DNA of 64,000 bases from Berberis thunbergii (lineage: Eukaryota; Streptophyta; Magnoliopsida; Ranunculales; Berberidaceae), in NCBI GenBank assembly GCA_003290165.1, contig QNQO01001154.1, forward strand, positions 1 to 64,000, written 5' to 3'. The notes beneath the pieces are model-generated. The model was not told the origin of the DNA. It saw only the letters and a program-made list of their open reading frames with translations, and made no database searches. Of the stretch, positions 51,684 to 62,057 are shown in pieces. Within the stretch, counting starts at the first letter, position 1; each line of letters starts with the position of its first letter. The position numbers and the translations under genes are program-made.

Positions 51684-53504
51684 TTCTATTATTTTCCCTT
51701 TATTCATTGTAGTCATTACTTGGCCTTGTTTTCATAGTGTGTCTCAAATGAACAGTTGTCAATTGCCATTTGAGGGCTATCACTGTCAGTATTGTTGTTT
51801 GTAGTTTGATATTTAACATGGTGAATGCAAGTTCCTTCAGCAATTTATGTTTGAATGTGGTTGGGTTAGTATGTCTTCCTGCTGCTATAGCATAGAAAAT
51901 CCTATGTATTTCTTGAGTTGAAAAGGATGTTGAGTGGTTGAAGATTTACCAATGATGACTTCATGTTTTCAGGTTTAATCTAACAAGTAACAACTATGCT
52001 AAATGATCTTATAGTTAGATAATTAGAGCGACATTAGGGTACTAGCTCAGCTGGTAGATTTGTGGCGGATGGTATCACAAGTCCAGGATTCGAACCTTGT
52101 TGGCAACATTTGGGGTGGGAGGGTTATCGAACCTTGCCGGCAGCATTTGGAGTGGGAGGGTTAAGGGAAAAAGAAGAGCGACATCAGATGTTGGACTGTT
52201 ATGATGTTGCTGTGGCATTTGACCTAATAAGTTTGCCAATGCATGTATCTATAAGATTACCGCAGGTCTATTACGAAGCTATAAGGGATACATTCAACTT
52301 CACACGTCCCGAATGAGTGGAGCGGAGTATGATGGTTGTTTTTTTGTAATTCCTTGATAAGATGGTTAGGTAAGGGGTTTAAACTCACCTTTTCTTTCTC
52401 TTCAAAAGAATCTTCATTTAAAAGAGAGCTTGGTAATACCTGTTGAGAAAAAGGGGTCAGATACTGGTTAAGTTGGATGAATCTCTTGAATTATGCCCGT
52501 TCTAGATAGAGTTGTGCCATTTTTTTATTTTTTTCAAATTTGATGAATAACTTGCCATTGTTTTAGTTTTATCGTGTGAATCTTGTCAATGTTGCCTTGT
52601 TAATAGTTATTGTTTTACTAATAAGTAGATACTTTATTGTGTGATGCACACTAAGCTGGATCAATTTTTGGATCTAGGATATGCTTGTTTTGGTGACCTT
52701 AGTTGTAAAAGTTGCATCTCCTCAAACTGTCTTGCATTGCCATAGTCTGACCCTCACTTCCTAAATTACAGTCATAATTCTAGATCTATTCTGCCTCGCT
52801 TGGTGCAACTAAAGGTCTAAAGCATCTGACTCCATAATAGTTAATGATAAATGATGACTTCGCTCAAGAATGGACACTGAAATGATACAACTGCACAATG
52901 AACTATATGTTCAATCCTATGTAGTGCTTTCCGTTCTTGTTTTTTTTTTTTTTTTTGCCATATTGGTTTGCTTGTTGGGGATCATCTTCTTTGGATTCAT
53001 TTGCGCCATTGATCAAATGTGTCTTGATCAACAGTTCTACGAAAGCCTCTGCGAATATCAGTTTCGAATTTCACCATTTACACTTTGTTGGAGCTTTTCT
53101 TTACACACTGTGCTTAATGCATCTCTACTTGGAGTTATAGTTGAAAGTAATTAGTATGTTGAATCACACTTCTTGGTAACTATTGAACCATACTTGTGTA
53201 TAAATGTATATTTGTAATTGATTTAGTTATTTATTGTTTTATTTTTATTTTAAAGGCAAGCAGGAATTCAGAACCATAAATATGTTGTAAAGCTGCTTGA
53301 GCTCTAGACCTGTGATACCATCTCTAATAAACCTTTGTGATAAAATATGTTCTAAGACATGAAATGCTAAGTATCTCGTAATATAATCTCAGCAAAGTAA
53401 CTCATGCCATCGAGGTTTTTTTTTTCACAATCTCATTTCAATGTAGCCATTGGTTAATTTAATGGGTTTTGGTTTCTCAAACTGTTCATCATGATGGTGG
53501 TCAT
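51684..53504. other. Downstream region, no gene recognised apart from a SINE
   Basis: 3' flank of the 685-aa gene. The first few hundred bases probably include its 3' UTR. A T run lies at about 52939-52956. Short frames at 52062-52316 and 52870-53154 have no family features; the former spans the SINE. Confidence 0.4.
52038..52174 (+). mobile_element. tRNA-derived SINE with 13-bp target duplication
   Basis: An A-box TAGCTCAGCTGGTAGA and a B-box GGATTCGAACC are followed by two partial copies of 'ggg(t/a)gggagggtta', 'cgaacctt(g)' and an A-rich end. The flanks AGAGCGACATTAG (52025-52037) and AGAGCGACATCAG (52175-52187) differ at one base. It is not a functional tRNA gene: the second half does not fold into acceptor and T-arm partners. 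Confidence 0.8.
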
Positions 53505-53512
53505 GTTTCCGG

Positions 53513-54117
53513 TAGGGGTGGGCACGGGACAGGATGGGACGAGATGGACCCATCCCTATCCCATCCCATTCATTCGGGATCAGGACGGGATGGGATAGAC
53601 CTCATCCCATCTCAAACAGGATCAAGATGGGACGAGATGAGCACGTACTAAATAGTCCTCCAATATAAAATAACAAAAAGAGTTTTATCTCACATTACTC
53701 ACACACCAATAATATCAAATTTATATACATATAACTTACATCATAAATAATAATAGATATTAAATAAATAAATATTAAACTTTTTTTTGGAAAGCAAATA
53801 AATATTAAATTTCATTTAGAATTAATGATTCAATTCATTTAGATTTCATATAAAATTTCATCTTACATTGATTTAATTTCAACACATCCTAAATTTTAAT
53901 TTAGAAGAGTATTTTGATTATAATTAATAATAATAATAATTAAATAAATAAATTTGGGACAGGATGAGATAGACGGGATTAAAAATCTTCATCCCGATCC
54001 CATCCCACTCTAGATCAGGATAGGACGGAATCGGGATGAGTTTGATCAATCCCAAAAGGACCCAAAAAAATCGAGACGGGACGGATTTGGAATCACGGGA
54101 TGGGATGCCCACCCCTA
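53513..54117. mobile_element. hAT MITE (605 bp)
   Basis: TAGGGGTGGGCA at the left and TGCCCACCCCTA at the right are perfect 12-base inverted repeats. The flanks GTTTCCGG (53505-53512) and ATTTCCAG (54118-54125) match at six of eight bases. Both arms are rich in GGGATGGGA/TCCCATCCC subterminal motifs around an AT-rich core with TAAT repeats. No coding sequence. The TAGGGGTG end is a common plant hAT signature. Confidence 0.85.
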
Positions 54118-54125
54118 ATTTCCAG

Positions 54126-55220
54126 TGTCAAGATCTCACTTTGGTTCTAGTTCCAAACTTTCTCCGCTTAGTATTATTATTATTAATTAAATTTTTTTTT
54201 TGGTTAATTTGGTTTGGTTCAAGACCCAAAGTTCTCACATCAATTGAGATCTCAATTTCTATTTGCATGTGATTAATTTTTGCCTTTTGATGGCAAAATC
54301 TCCGGGTTCTTTTTGTTTTTTCATAGGGTGGTTGAAAGGACATCTAGTTCATCGTCGTGCTTGTTTCAATTGAGATGCAAAATTTGAGATCTCAATCCTA
54401 TTAAAGGTTGGAAGGGACCCTGCCCTTTAATTAAAAACCTTTTATTAAAACAAGAAGAAATAAGAAAATCAGAAGCAACAAGGGGATGGGATGGGATGGG
54501 CTACCCCAACACAAGAGGAACCTTCGTCACAAACAACTAAACATCTCAACTAGGTTGGCACCCAAGGGGGCTCTATCTGTGCTACTTCTATCCATACTCC
54601 TTGTATACATTGTATTACCAACATCATGGAAATTATGTGATCAAGGTCCCTATCAAGTAGAAGCTTGGGGTAAAGAGGTATAATGGTGGGTGATGGATTA
54701 GATCGTTGGACCCATATTCTTGGCCTATAAAAGACAAACGAATAAAAGATGAAGATTATTAGCGTGTTGGTTGGCTTCAGTTTAGATTAGAACAAAGGAT
54801 TTCAAAGACAATTTGCCTGCAAGTTACAAAAAAGCTGTCATTTTAAATTTATTTTGGGGGGATTCGAAATAGCTTGACTTCGTCCACCAGGTAGTTTCCT
54901 ATCATCTATAAATCTCTAAAGCATCATAGAATCCTTTTAACTGATAAAAAATTATTAGGAAACTCGTTCACAGTACATTAATCACTAGGACTTTGAAGTA
55001 CTGACCCGATAAAATATCCATGAAGCTCACTTGGTAGGGTTACACTTTGTAGCTAATATGTTCAATACAATGACATTCATGTTGTTAATATCTATGAAGG
55101 GAACATTAACAAAAAAAAAAAAATTTACTCAACAAGAAGAGCCAAAGAAAACGTCTGTGGTTGGGAGACAGCAGTGCAATTAAATGTTAAACAAGAGGGG
55201 ATGATAGGATCAAGGCAAGG
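54126..55220. other. Intergenic region, nothing recognised
   Basis: AT-rich DNA between the hAT MITE and the secreted-protein gene. No convincing coding sequence, RNA gene or element ends. The last 100 bases should contain the promoter of the following gene. Confidence 0.4.
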
Positions 55221-55228
55221 ATACAGTT

Positions 55229-55239
55229 ATATTATATAG
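55229..55239 (+). promoter_or_regulatory. TATA box of the secreted-protein gene
   Basis: TATATTATATAGC lies about 65 bases before the ATG at 55299, a normal plant TATA-to-ATG spacing for a short leader. Confidence 0.55.
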
Positions 55240-55298
55240 CAAAGGTTCCTGGCCTTTCATTATCTTACCAACGCCATTGCTGCAACAAAAGAGGAAAC

Positions 55299-56193
55299 AT
55301 GGTTTCCAAAGTGAACAACATGTGTTGTTTGTGCTTAATACTAGTGTTGGTAATATTGCCATATGAAAGTGTTGCTCATGAAGTAGGCGGTGGTGAATTG
55401 AAGAGTAGGTTGCTGTGTAGCCAATGCTCTAAATGTGACGTGAAACAATGCCCTGCTAGTGACGCTTATCCGCACATGACAGCCATTGATAACACTCTTA
55501 TTGCTAGTGCTTTACAATCGGACTATGTCGGAAGCAGAGATAGAGGAGTTTATTCTGTTCCCAGTGTCATAGGTGGTGAATCTAAGCAATATAATGCATA
55601 TTATGGTTGGAAATCGACTTCTGGCTCTGCCTCTGACTATCACAGGTTTTGTTTTAGCAAACTACTATACAACGTCTTAAGGGCTGATTTTGTTAAATGA
55701 TTGATTGCCAGTTCCGAGTTAAATCTTGACAGTATTTTATAAGTTGAATTTATATGATATTGTTCCTAAGCTATTTCCAAGATGTGCAGAACAACCCATT
55801 TATCAAATTGATACAAGACATTCTGATATTTGTGATCCATGCATCAACAGGTTTAGCAATTACATGGATAAATGTTCGGGAGATCAAAATTATTTGAGCG
55901 CAGATGAGCATGGCAATGTGGGTATTCGCTCCTTAAAGTCACTAAAGAGCTTAGCCCAAGCTGATTGGAAGTCAATCAACCCACCCGAGGAATTGAATCA
56001 TCGAGAATTCAGGTTCTGGGTAAATCGCAGTAATGGAAAATGCTTGACAGTTTTTGGAGGAAAGGGTAAATCCAATAAGCGAGTCGTTGGTGTCGCTGAC
56101 TGCAAATTGAATGGCTCAAATCATGGCCAGTTGTTTGCCTTTCGGTTTCACTACCACAAAGCTTTCTGTTGTTGCGGATTATTCAATCAGTGA
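55299..56193 (+). CDS. Secreted Cys-rich protein of unknown function (2 exons)
   Basis: Exons 55299-55645 and 55782-56193 join in phase (CAC AG|A TGT) over a 136-base GT-AG intron to give 252 aa. Residues 1 to about 26 form a clear signal peptide (basic start, then CLCLILVLVILPYESVA). The mature part has paired cysteines: LLCSQCSKCDVKQC near the start, DICDPCINRF and MDKCSGD in the middle, GKCLTVFGGKG and ADCKLNG later, and FCCCGLF at the end. The 'NGKCLTVF...' and following 'ADC' spacing is faintly like one lobe of a beta-trefoil lectin, but QxW motifs are missing, so I would not assign that fold. A TATA box upstream and intact frames in both exons suggest an expressed gene. Reading through the intron instead would truncate it at 55700. 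Confidence 0.72.
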
Positions 56194-56635
56194 CGGTGAT
56201 GAAAATGTAATGCAAAAGTAGAAGGGAGTAGTGTTACTTACACGAGATAAAATGCAAATAACAGTTCGTCATGTGTATGCATGCATTATGCATACATCAG
56301 TATAAGGATACTGATTAATAATCTACATGAATACAACTATATTTTATTTCTCACAGATGAACTGAGCATGTGAATGCAAAATGAATCCCACAAGTCAGTA
56401 ATAGAGAGATATGGTATACTACTCTCAGACAAAGAATTGTAACGACCATAAGCTAAGGAACATACAATCTCATTCTCCTTATGGTTGTTGTTTCAACAAG
56501 TAGAAGACACAAACCCTCGAATATGAAAGCCTTGTGGTCATCACAACATACGACCATTTTTTTTTTCTTTTGAAAACATTTCATTTAAATTTTTTTTTTT
56601 TTTGGTAAAGCTTAGAGCATAAATAGATTAATAAT
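56194..56635. other. 3' flank of the secreted-protein gene
   Basis: Probable 3' UTR and intergenic DNA; T runs lie near 56558-56568 and 56588-56601. Nothing else recognised. Confidence 0.4.
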
Positions 56636-56935
56636 TAGGAATATTGTACTGGTGACCTGCTGTTTTTGCTAAGTTGCGAGCCTCCTGATTGAGGTCTCTA
56701 ATAACATAATTACAGACCAAAAGCAGTCTCCTGATGTTGTTAACGAGAGGACGCCATGTCCAACAAAGAGCCGTCTCAGAGTCCCTGGGATCATCTTGCA
56801 TAATGGAATCTCCCAGCATAATTCCTATTCGCCATCGTCTCGCCTGGATGAGTAGTAATGCAGCCTCCGCTGCATGGCACTCCACCATGGTGTTGTCCAA
56901 CACTTTCCCTGGAGTGGGGCAACACAAGAAAAAAT
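56636..56935 (-). mobile_element. LINE-type RNase H domain remnant
   Basis: Minus-strand translation reads VECHAAEAALLLIQARRW, IGIMLGDS, 'WRPLVNNIRRLLLVCNYVIR' and DLNQEARNLAKTA. This is the RNase H-like (RVT_3) region at the C-terminus of plant LINEs (normally ..AEA.AL..GL..A...G......E.DS...., ..V....N..AH.LA). The first catalytic segment is missing and the copy ends abruptly at the 23S rRNA fragment. Confidence 0.7.
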
Positions 56936-56945
56936 AAAAATATAA

Positions 56946-57298
56946 AAGACTCGCTTTCGCTACGGCTCTGGTGGGTTCTCTTAACCAAGCCACTGCCTAT
57001 GAGTCATCGGCTTATTCTTCAACAGGCACGCGGTCAGAGCCTGGGCTCCTCCCACTGCTTGGGAGATTACGGTTTCATGTTCTACTTCACTCCCCGATGG
57101 GGTTCTTTTCACCTTTCCCTCACGGTATTACTTTGCTATTGGTCACCCATGAGTATTTAGCCTTGCAAGGGTGGTCCTTGCTGATTCACACGAGATTCCA
57201 CGTGCCCCATGCTACTAGGGTCAGAGCATAAGCTAGTGATGCTTTCGGCTACTGGACTCTCGCCATCTAGGCTGCAGTACTCCACCGCTTCACCTGGG
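56946..57298 (-). rRNA. Organelle 23S rRNA fragment in nuclear DNA (probably plastid-derived)
   Basis: The reverse complement of this 353-base block matches the conserved 23S rRNA interior. On the plus strand, recognisable pieces are 'gactcgctttcgctacggct', 'cttaaccaagccactgccta', 'cactccccgatggggttctt', 'tcacctttccctcacggtat', 'gtatttagccttgcaaggg' and 'ttccacgtgccccatgctac'. The text agrees best with plastid 23S from memory; a mitochondrial origin is less likely but not excluded. It carries several substitutions and small indels and is only about an eighth of the gene, so it is a non-functional NUPT-type insertion. Confidence 0.82.
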
Positions 57299-58360
57299 GG
57301 GAGGGGGTAAAAATGTAAAAAAAATCAAAATTGCCTAAAAAAATGGCTCCACACTCAACCTGCTAAGACGAAACAAATAAGTGATAAGCTTGTTAAATAT
57401 TCAGGTTTGGGTTTGACACCTTAAATGTTTGATCTTACGATGTAGTTAATCATGAAATTGAAAAATGTGAGATATAACCTTATGTAACCCTTTAAACTAA
57501 CTCACATATAAATGTGAGATAAAATGTTTGTCCTCTAATCACGTACATAATGCTTAGTATTTTGCTGGAACAATATCGAATAAATACAATTTTCGTAGCT
57601 TGCTCTTTTAGTTCACACTTCATATTCAACATGGCGCTTATACTATTTCATCGGCGAAGTGAATTAGTTCGTGTTGATTGTAGTGAGGGAACAAGGACTA
57701 GAAGAAACCAATATTTTAACTTCATATTTATTATAGCAACATATTAGCGACAAGGAAGAATAAAGGAAATCCAAAATTTTATACCTTATTGGCTAAAGCC
57801 AAGCTGATTCTTTTAGTTAAATTTTTTATGCCAGCTAAATGTTTTTTTAATATATTTTTTTTTTATTGTGGACATGCTAGTTGAAGATCATTAATTTGGG
57901 TTTGATACCAGATCTAACATTTGTGTCCCATGATCCCATCTCTATAAGAAATATATTGAGGTTGTACTTGGTATACTGTAAAATAATGCATTTTGCAAAC
58001 ATTTACAATGCATTACTTTACAATTGCGTTATGATGACACAATTGTGGTGGTGGTAGCAGTGGCGGTGGTTGTAATGGCGGGTGATTGTTATATCAAAAT
58101 ATTTATTAAAATAAGAATACCGAAATGAACTCGAAAAACAAAATCACAATCCATGCAAACATGTACATTTGCAGATTTAATAACCTGTTTTGTTTAGAAA
58201 CGGGTTGGGTTTGGGTTTGGGTTTGGGTGTTATGCAATGATACACGTGCGTTGCGACCCATGCGTGTGTTGATAGATAGAGAGATACATAGTCGGCCCGG
58301 GAGCGCGGCCTCTTCTTCCATTTGGGTTTGTTTGTGGTGAATGCAACGCTACGCTGCAGG
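57299..58360. other. Promoter-side region of the S4-domain gene
   Basis: It contains a fragment (57965-58090) of the same TIR/GGT element family as 24365-25846 ('tgtaaaataatgcattttgc', 'aatgcattactttac', then GGTGGT repeats). A GGGTTT run follows at about 58202-58227 and a GA repeat at 58370-58388 before the first exon. No further coding sequence is recognised. Confidence 0.5.
58202..58227 (+). repeat. (GGGTTT)n short array upstream of the S4-domain gene
   Basis: Four GGGTTT-like units in a row. It differs from the plant telomere repeat TTTAGGG, so it is not an interstitial telomere, but it lies about 180 bases before the start codon and could be part of the promoter or leader. Confidence 0.6.
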
Positions 58361-58403
58361 AGAAGAAAGGAGAGAGAGAGAGAGAGAGTGGTCTAGCCTG
58401 ACC

Positions 58404-61400
58404 ATGCTGCTTCTTCTGAAGGTGCCCTCAGTAGCAGTTTCTTTTCCGCAGCACTTGTTCTTGTTTTCCACCAGATTCAAGGCAACATTACCCGCTGCTG
58501 GTAATGCTACTAACTATCTCTCTTTGTTTTTGTTTTTGTTTTGTGTGTTTCTTTCTGATCTTTGTGTGAATGGATTGATTTGTTCCTGTCCTAATAAACT
58601 AGTGTTTCTTCAATTTTATAAGACAATTAGCTCAAGCTGTTTCTTCTTTGGCAATCTTTTTTTAGATATATACCAAAATGTCTGTCTGACTGATTCAATT
58701 CAATTCAATTCTCTTCTCAGTTTCGTCAAGGAGATGGACCAATACCCAACAAATGCATTTCCAGTTTAGAATCTATTCTGCCGTTTCCAAGTATTCTGCA
58801 AAGTTTCCACTTCCCAAGAAGTAAGTAACATCTCTCATCCTTCCCCTTTCTCTATTTTCTCAGTTTCTTCTTTTGTTTTAATTATTGCCCAAATGCTATT
58901 TAGTACCTCTTCTTCCAAATGAATAACCAAGAGGTGGAATGAATTTATTTATGAGGAAAATGACTTTAGTGCCCCTCACCCACTCCCTCCCTCCCTCATC
59001 AATTTTTCTACTAGTAAGTAGTAACAAGAAAGAGACAGCATGTAAAAATAACACTCTTATGAAGACTGACTCTTACATCTGGGAAAATTATAATTCAGGG
59101 GGTTAGTTGAGATGGAGGTACTAAAACTACTGTTTCTGTGGTTATGGGCTGTTTGAGGAACTTCCTCAAACATATGGTGGGTGGGGTGAATTGAAAGAAA
59201 AGGTTGTGAAACATGGATGTTTGAGTAGGCGGGAGAAGTAGAGATTAGGATTCTAAGATGAAACAAACTCAAAATGGTAGAGAAGAAAATGGAGGCAAAA
59301 AGGTCTTGGACTACCTTCAACTCCTTTCCTCTTCTTCATCAAATATATCATGAGATTCATGAGTAAGAATATCGAAATTGGGCTAAAAAAACCATTTTCT
59401 ATTTTGACTGCCAGTTTAGGTCCCAATTAGTTTTCATTTAGTTAAAATGACCTTATCAAACAAAAAAATAGTTTATGAATTCGTTTCAGCTCCGTTTAAG
59501 CTGAAAATTTGAGGAAAATTACTAATTCACGCATAAACATTTCAGCTCGTTTAGATATATGCACCTCGAGCGCCCACCATGGGTGTATATAGTTCGGCTA
59601 GTTGTTCGAAGGGTGGTCCTTAAACACCGACAAAGGCTATTTATCAAGATAATTAATGGTGCAAACCTAAAATTGTGTCCTAAGGAACATGTGAAAAGGG
59701 CTGAAACTTTAACCCATTATTTTGTAGTGTTAATATGAAATTTTCCTCAAATTTCAGTTCAAACAAATTTATAAACACTTTTCTTTTAGTTTGGTAAGGC
59801 CCTTTTTAAAAAATTGTCTGGTCGCAAATTTGCAGTAAAATTGGGTTTTTAGCCTAATGCCCATAAGAATATCATCAAAATATACAACCAAAAGTTTTCC
59901 AATATATGGATGTAATATTTGCTGCATAAGTCATATAAAAGGTACTCGAACGTTAGAAATATCAAAAGGCATGACAAATATATAGGCATTTTGAATTATT
60001 TTTAATGATTTATTATTTTGAATTTTGAAGGTGGTTTTCCATTTGTCGCTGGGCGAATTTGATTAGATGGTAACTTCGTTCTATTGTAGTAAATACCTTA
60101 GAACCCACAAACGTGGGGATGGGAAAATGATAGGGAATTGTGATACTACTTATGGTACAAAAATCCACACACATGCTCCAAGAACCACATTCCTGGTTAA
60201 ATGAAACTGTTATCAAGCACTCCTTGAACTTGTCATTGCAATACAACATGTTTTTGTGCTCATAAGATAATGAAGAAGGTTAGGAATGCTTGGTTAGGCA
60301 TCATTTCATTGTGATGTTTAATGTAATGGTTTCTATTCTATCCTGGGGGGTGAGGAACTTGACAAATTTGATGGTACAATGTCCCAAAACCCCTGCAAAA
60401 GATGTTGAACAATAGTTATAACCTATTTATCTTGGGCACCAGGTAGGTCCCTCTTCTCCATATAGGCTGTTGCAAGTCATCAACTTGATCATAAAATGTC
60501 CCTACATCATTTTTGTTACTGTTGCAATGAAGCCTCACCAAGATGACGGTTCTTTGGTATTTCAATGGATCTTAAAAACCCTACTCAAATTTGTTAACAA
60601 AGACAGGAGTGTTAAAATGGCGTTTAGAACATATTCCTAAAGCCAGCCAAATCTCATGGACCTCATTTTGTTGCCTTACCGCCTCTCACAAGCTCCATAA
60701 TCTTCTATCTTAACCTCTAGTCCCTCGAATCTCATTGCTTGTATTGAGACTAAAAGTCCTCTCCACCCATTCCTTTGCCCTGACCCTTGATATATGCTAG
60801 ATGTGCTCTATCTATCAGCTTTTAGAGTAGATCACAATTTAACAACTTGATCTCCCACCAAGACTTCAACAAGAGAATGCTGTTGTTTGTGTCGCAAGTG
60901 GTTTTCGTCAACCTATTTTATCAGATAGAGGAATCCACTAAAATAAGAAGAGGAGGATGGAGAATATGAAATCTTAAGTCCAATATGTGTAAATAGTAGA
61001 GATAAGCCCAAGGATAAAGAGAGTGGAATATGATGTTGGTCGCTTCCACTGATAGCAATGCAAAACTGGTTTGAGTTTGATGGCTGTCACATTGATCGAA
61101 ATTGTGTATAAAATAGAGAGAAAATGGAGTTAGATAAAAAAAGATGGAGGATGATATTGGTGGGATTTTGATTTGGGAATGACCATAAATGTACCAAGTA
61201 GTTGTTTCAATACATCTTAGCAAAATGATTTGTTTGATGGGAGAGTACAGAGTTTGCATACGTACTGATCTTGAAAACGAAATTGAGTGGTAATCTTGAA
61301 AGGATATCTAAAATCATTTCTCCGGGTAGGTTCATTATTCTTAGTCGATAGTCTTCTAAATTGTGGTTTCTAAGCTCCCTATGGTCTTCTCCTTGTTAGC

Positions 61401-62057
61401 AACGCAGAAAACCCAATTTCGTCTGACTGTTGTTCATCAAGAGTTCTTTCTCTTCGTTCTTTTTCATGGACTATAATATCTCAAACTCTATTTCTCATCT
61501 TTGCAAATGAACTAAAGTAAGCCTTTGATATTCATAAAGTGATCGAGCTGGGACCATAAAATTATACCAAACTTGTAAACATGGGGAAACAAGTGCGTAC
61601 ATCAAATATTGGTGAAAAACTGAGTGATGCAGATTTATTTTGTAGAAAGATTTCACATTTGTGGGTCATACATTAGCAAAGCTTTAATAAAATCTTGTTT
61701 ATAGTTTCTTCTCATCCAATAATAAATTTGAATTTCCTTACGGCAAAACTGTATTGCCTGTTTTATGAACTTTGTCGTTCATTATCTTTGTTAAATCTCA
61801 TTGGATAAAGTTAGCTTGAGTTTATCATTGTTGGATAATCCCAAGGGTTTAAGATCTCTTTGCTTAAAGGCAGACTGCAAGAAGATGATATTCTTAGCTG
61901 CCACTGAATGACTTTATCAAGAATGATCTTTGTCACCCACTTTCTTTCACTCAGTAAATTTTGTTATTTTTTTTCAGGAGAAAAAGGTTGGATGAAGTTT
62001 GTCTTGAAAGGTTTCAACAATACAGTCGAACGTATATACAGTCATGGATCTTACAGG
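58404..62057 (+). CDS. 5' part of an organelle-targeted S4-domain (TlyA/YqxC-like) protein gene
   Basis: Three exons fit in phase: 58404-58500, 58721-58820 and 61978-62057. The protein starts MLLLLKVPSVAVSFPQHLFL with Ser/Arg-rich, acid-poor sequence to about residue 60 (RIYSAVSKYSAKFPLPKK), an organelle-type presequence. It then enters 'KRLDEVCLERFQQYSRTYIQ' and SWILQG. This is the start of an S4 RNA-binding domain as found in TlyA/YqxC 2'-O-methyltransferase-like proteins, whose plant members share this opening; the rest lies beyond the window. The third exon ends AGG|GCAAGT, implying a GC-AG intron of at least 1.9 kb. An in-frame upstream ATG at 58341 (MQRYAAGEE) is possible but adds an Arg/Glu stretch encoded by the GA repeat, which would weaken the presequence. 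Pseudouridine synthases also carry S4 domains and are the main alternative. Confidence 0.7.
59860..60255 (-). mobile_element. Ty3/gypsy reverse-transcriptase remnant in an intron of the S4-domain gene
   Basis: The minus strand reads QECGSWSMCVDF, ITIPYHFPIPTFVG, 'ERSYHLIKFAQRQMENHLQN' (60249-60013), then in another frame LMQQILHPYIGKLLVVYFDD (about 59930-59870). These are the RT blocks DGSWRMCVDYR, FPIP..D, Y.QI......KTAF and the catalytic YFDD box in the right order. Frameshifts and stops are present. Flanking intron sequence up to about 60900 may be upstream pol in poor condition. Confidence 0.8.

Noticed and set aside
52038..52174. Possible tRNA gene
   Set aside because: A and B boxes are present, but the acceptor and T arms do not pair and target duplications flank the block, so it is a SINE; the same holds for 37089-37196.
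58202..58227. Interstitial telomere repeat
   Set aside because: Units are GGGTTT, not the plant TTTAGGG repeat, and there are only about four.
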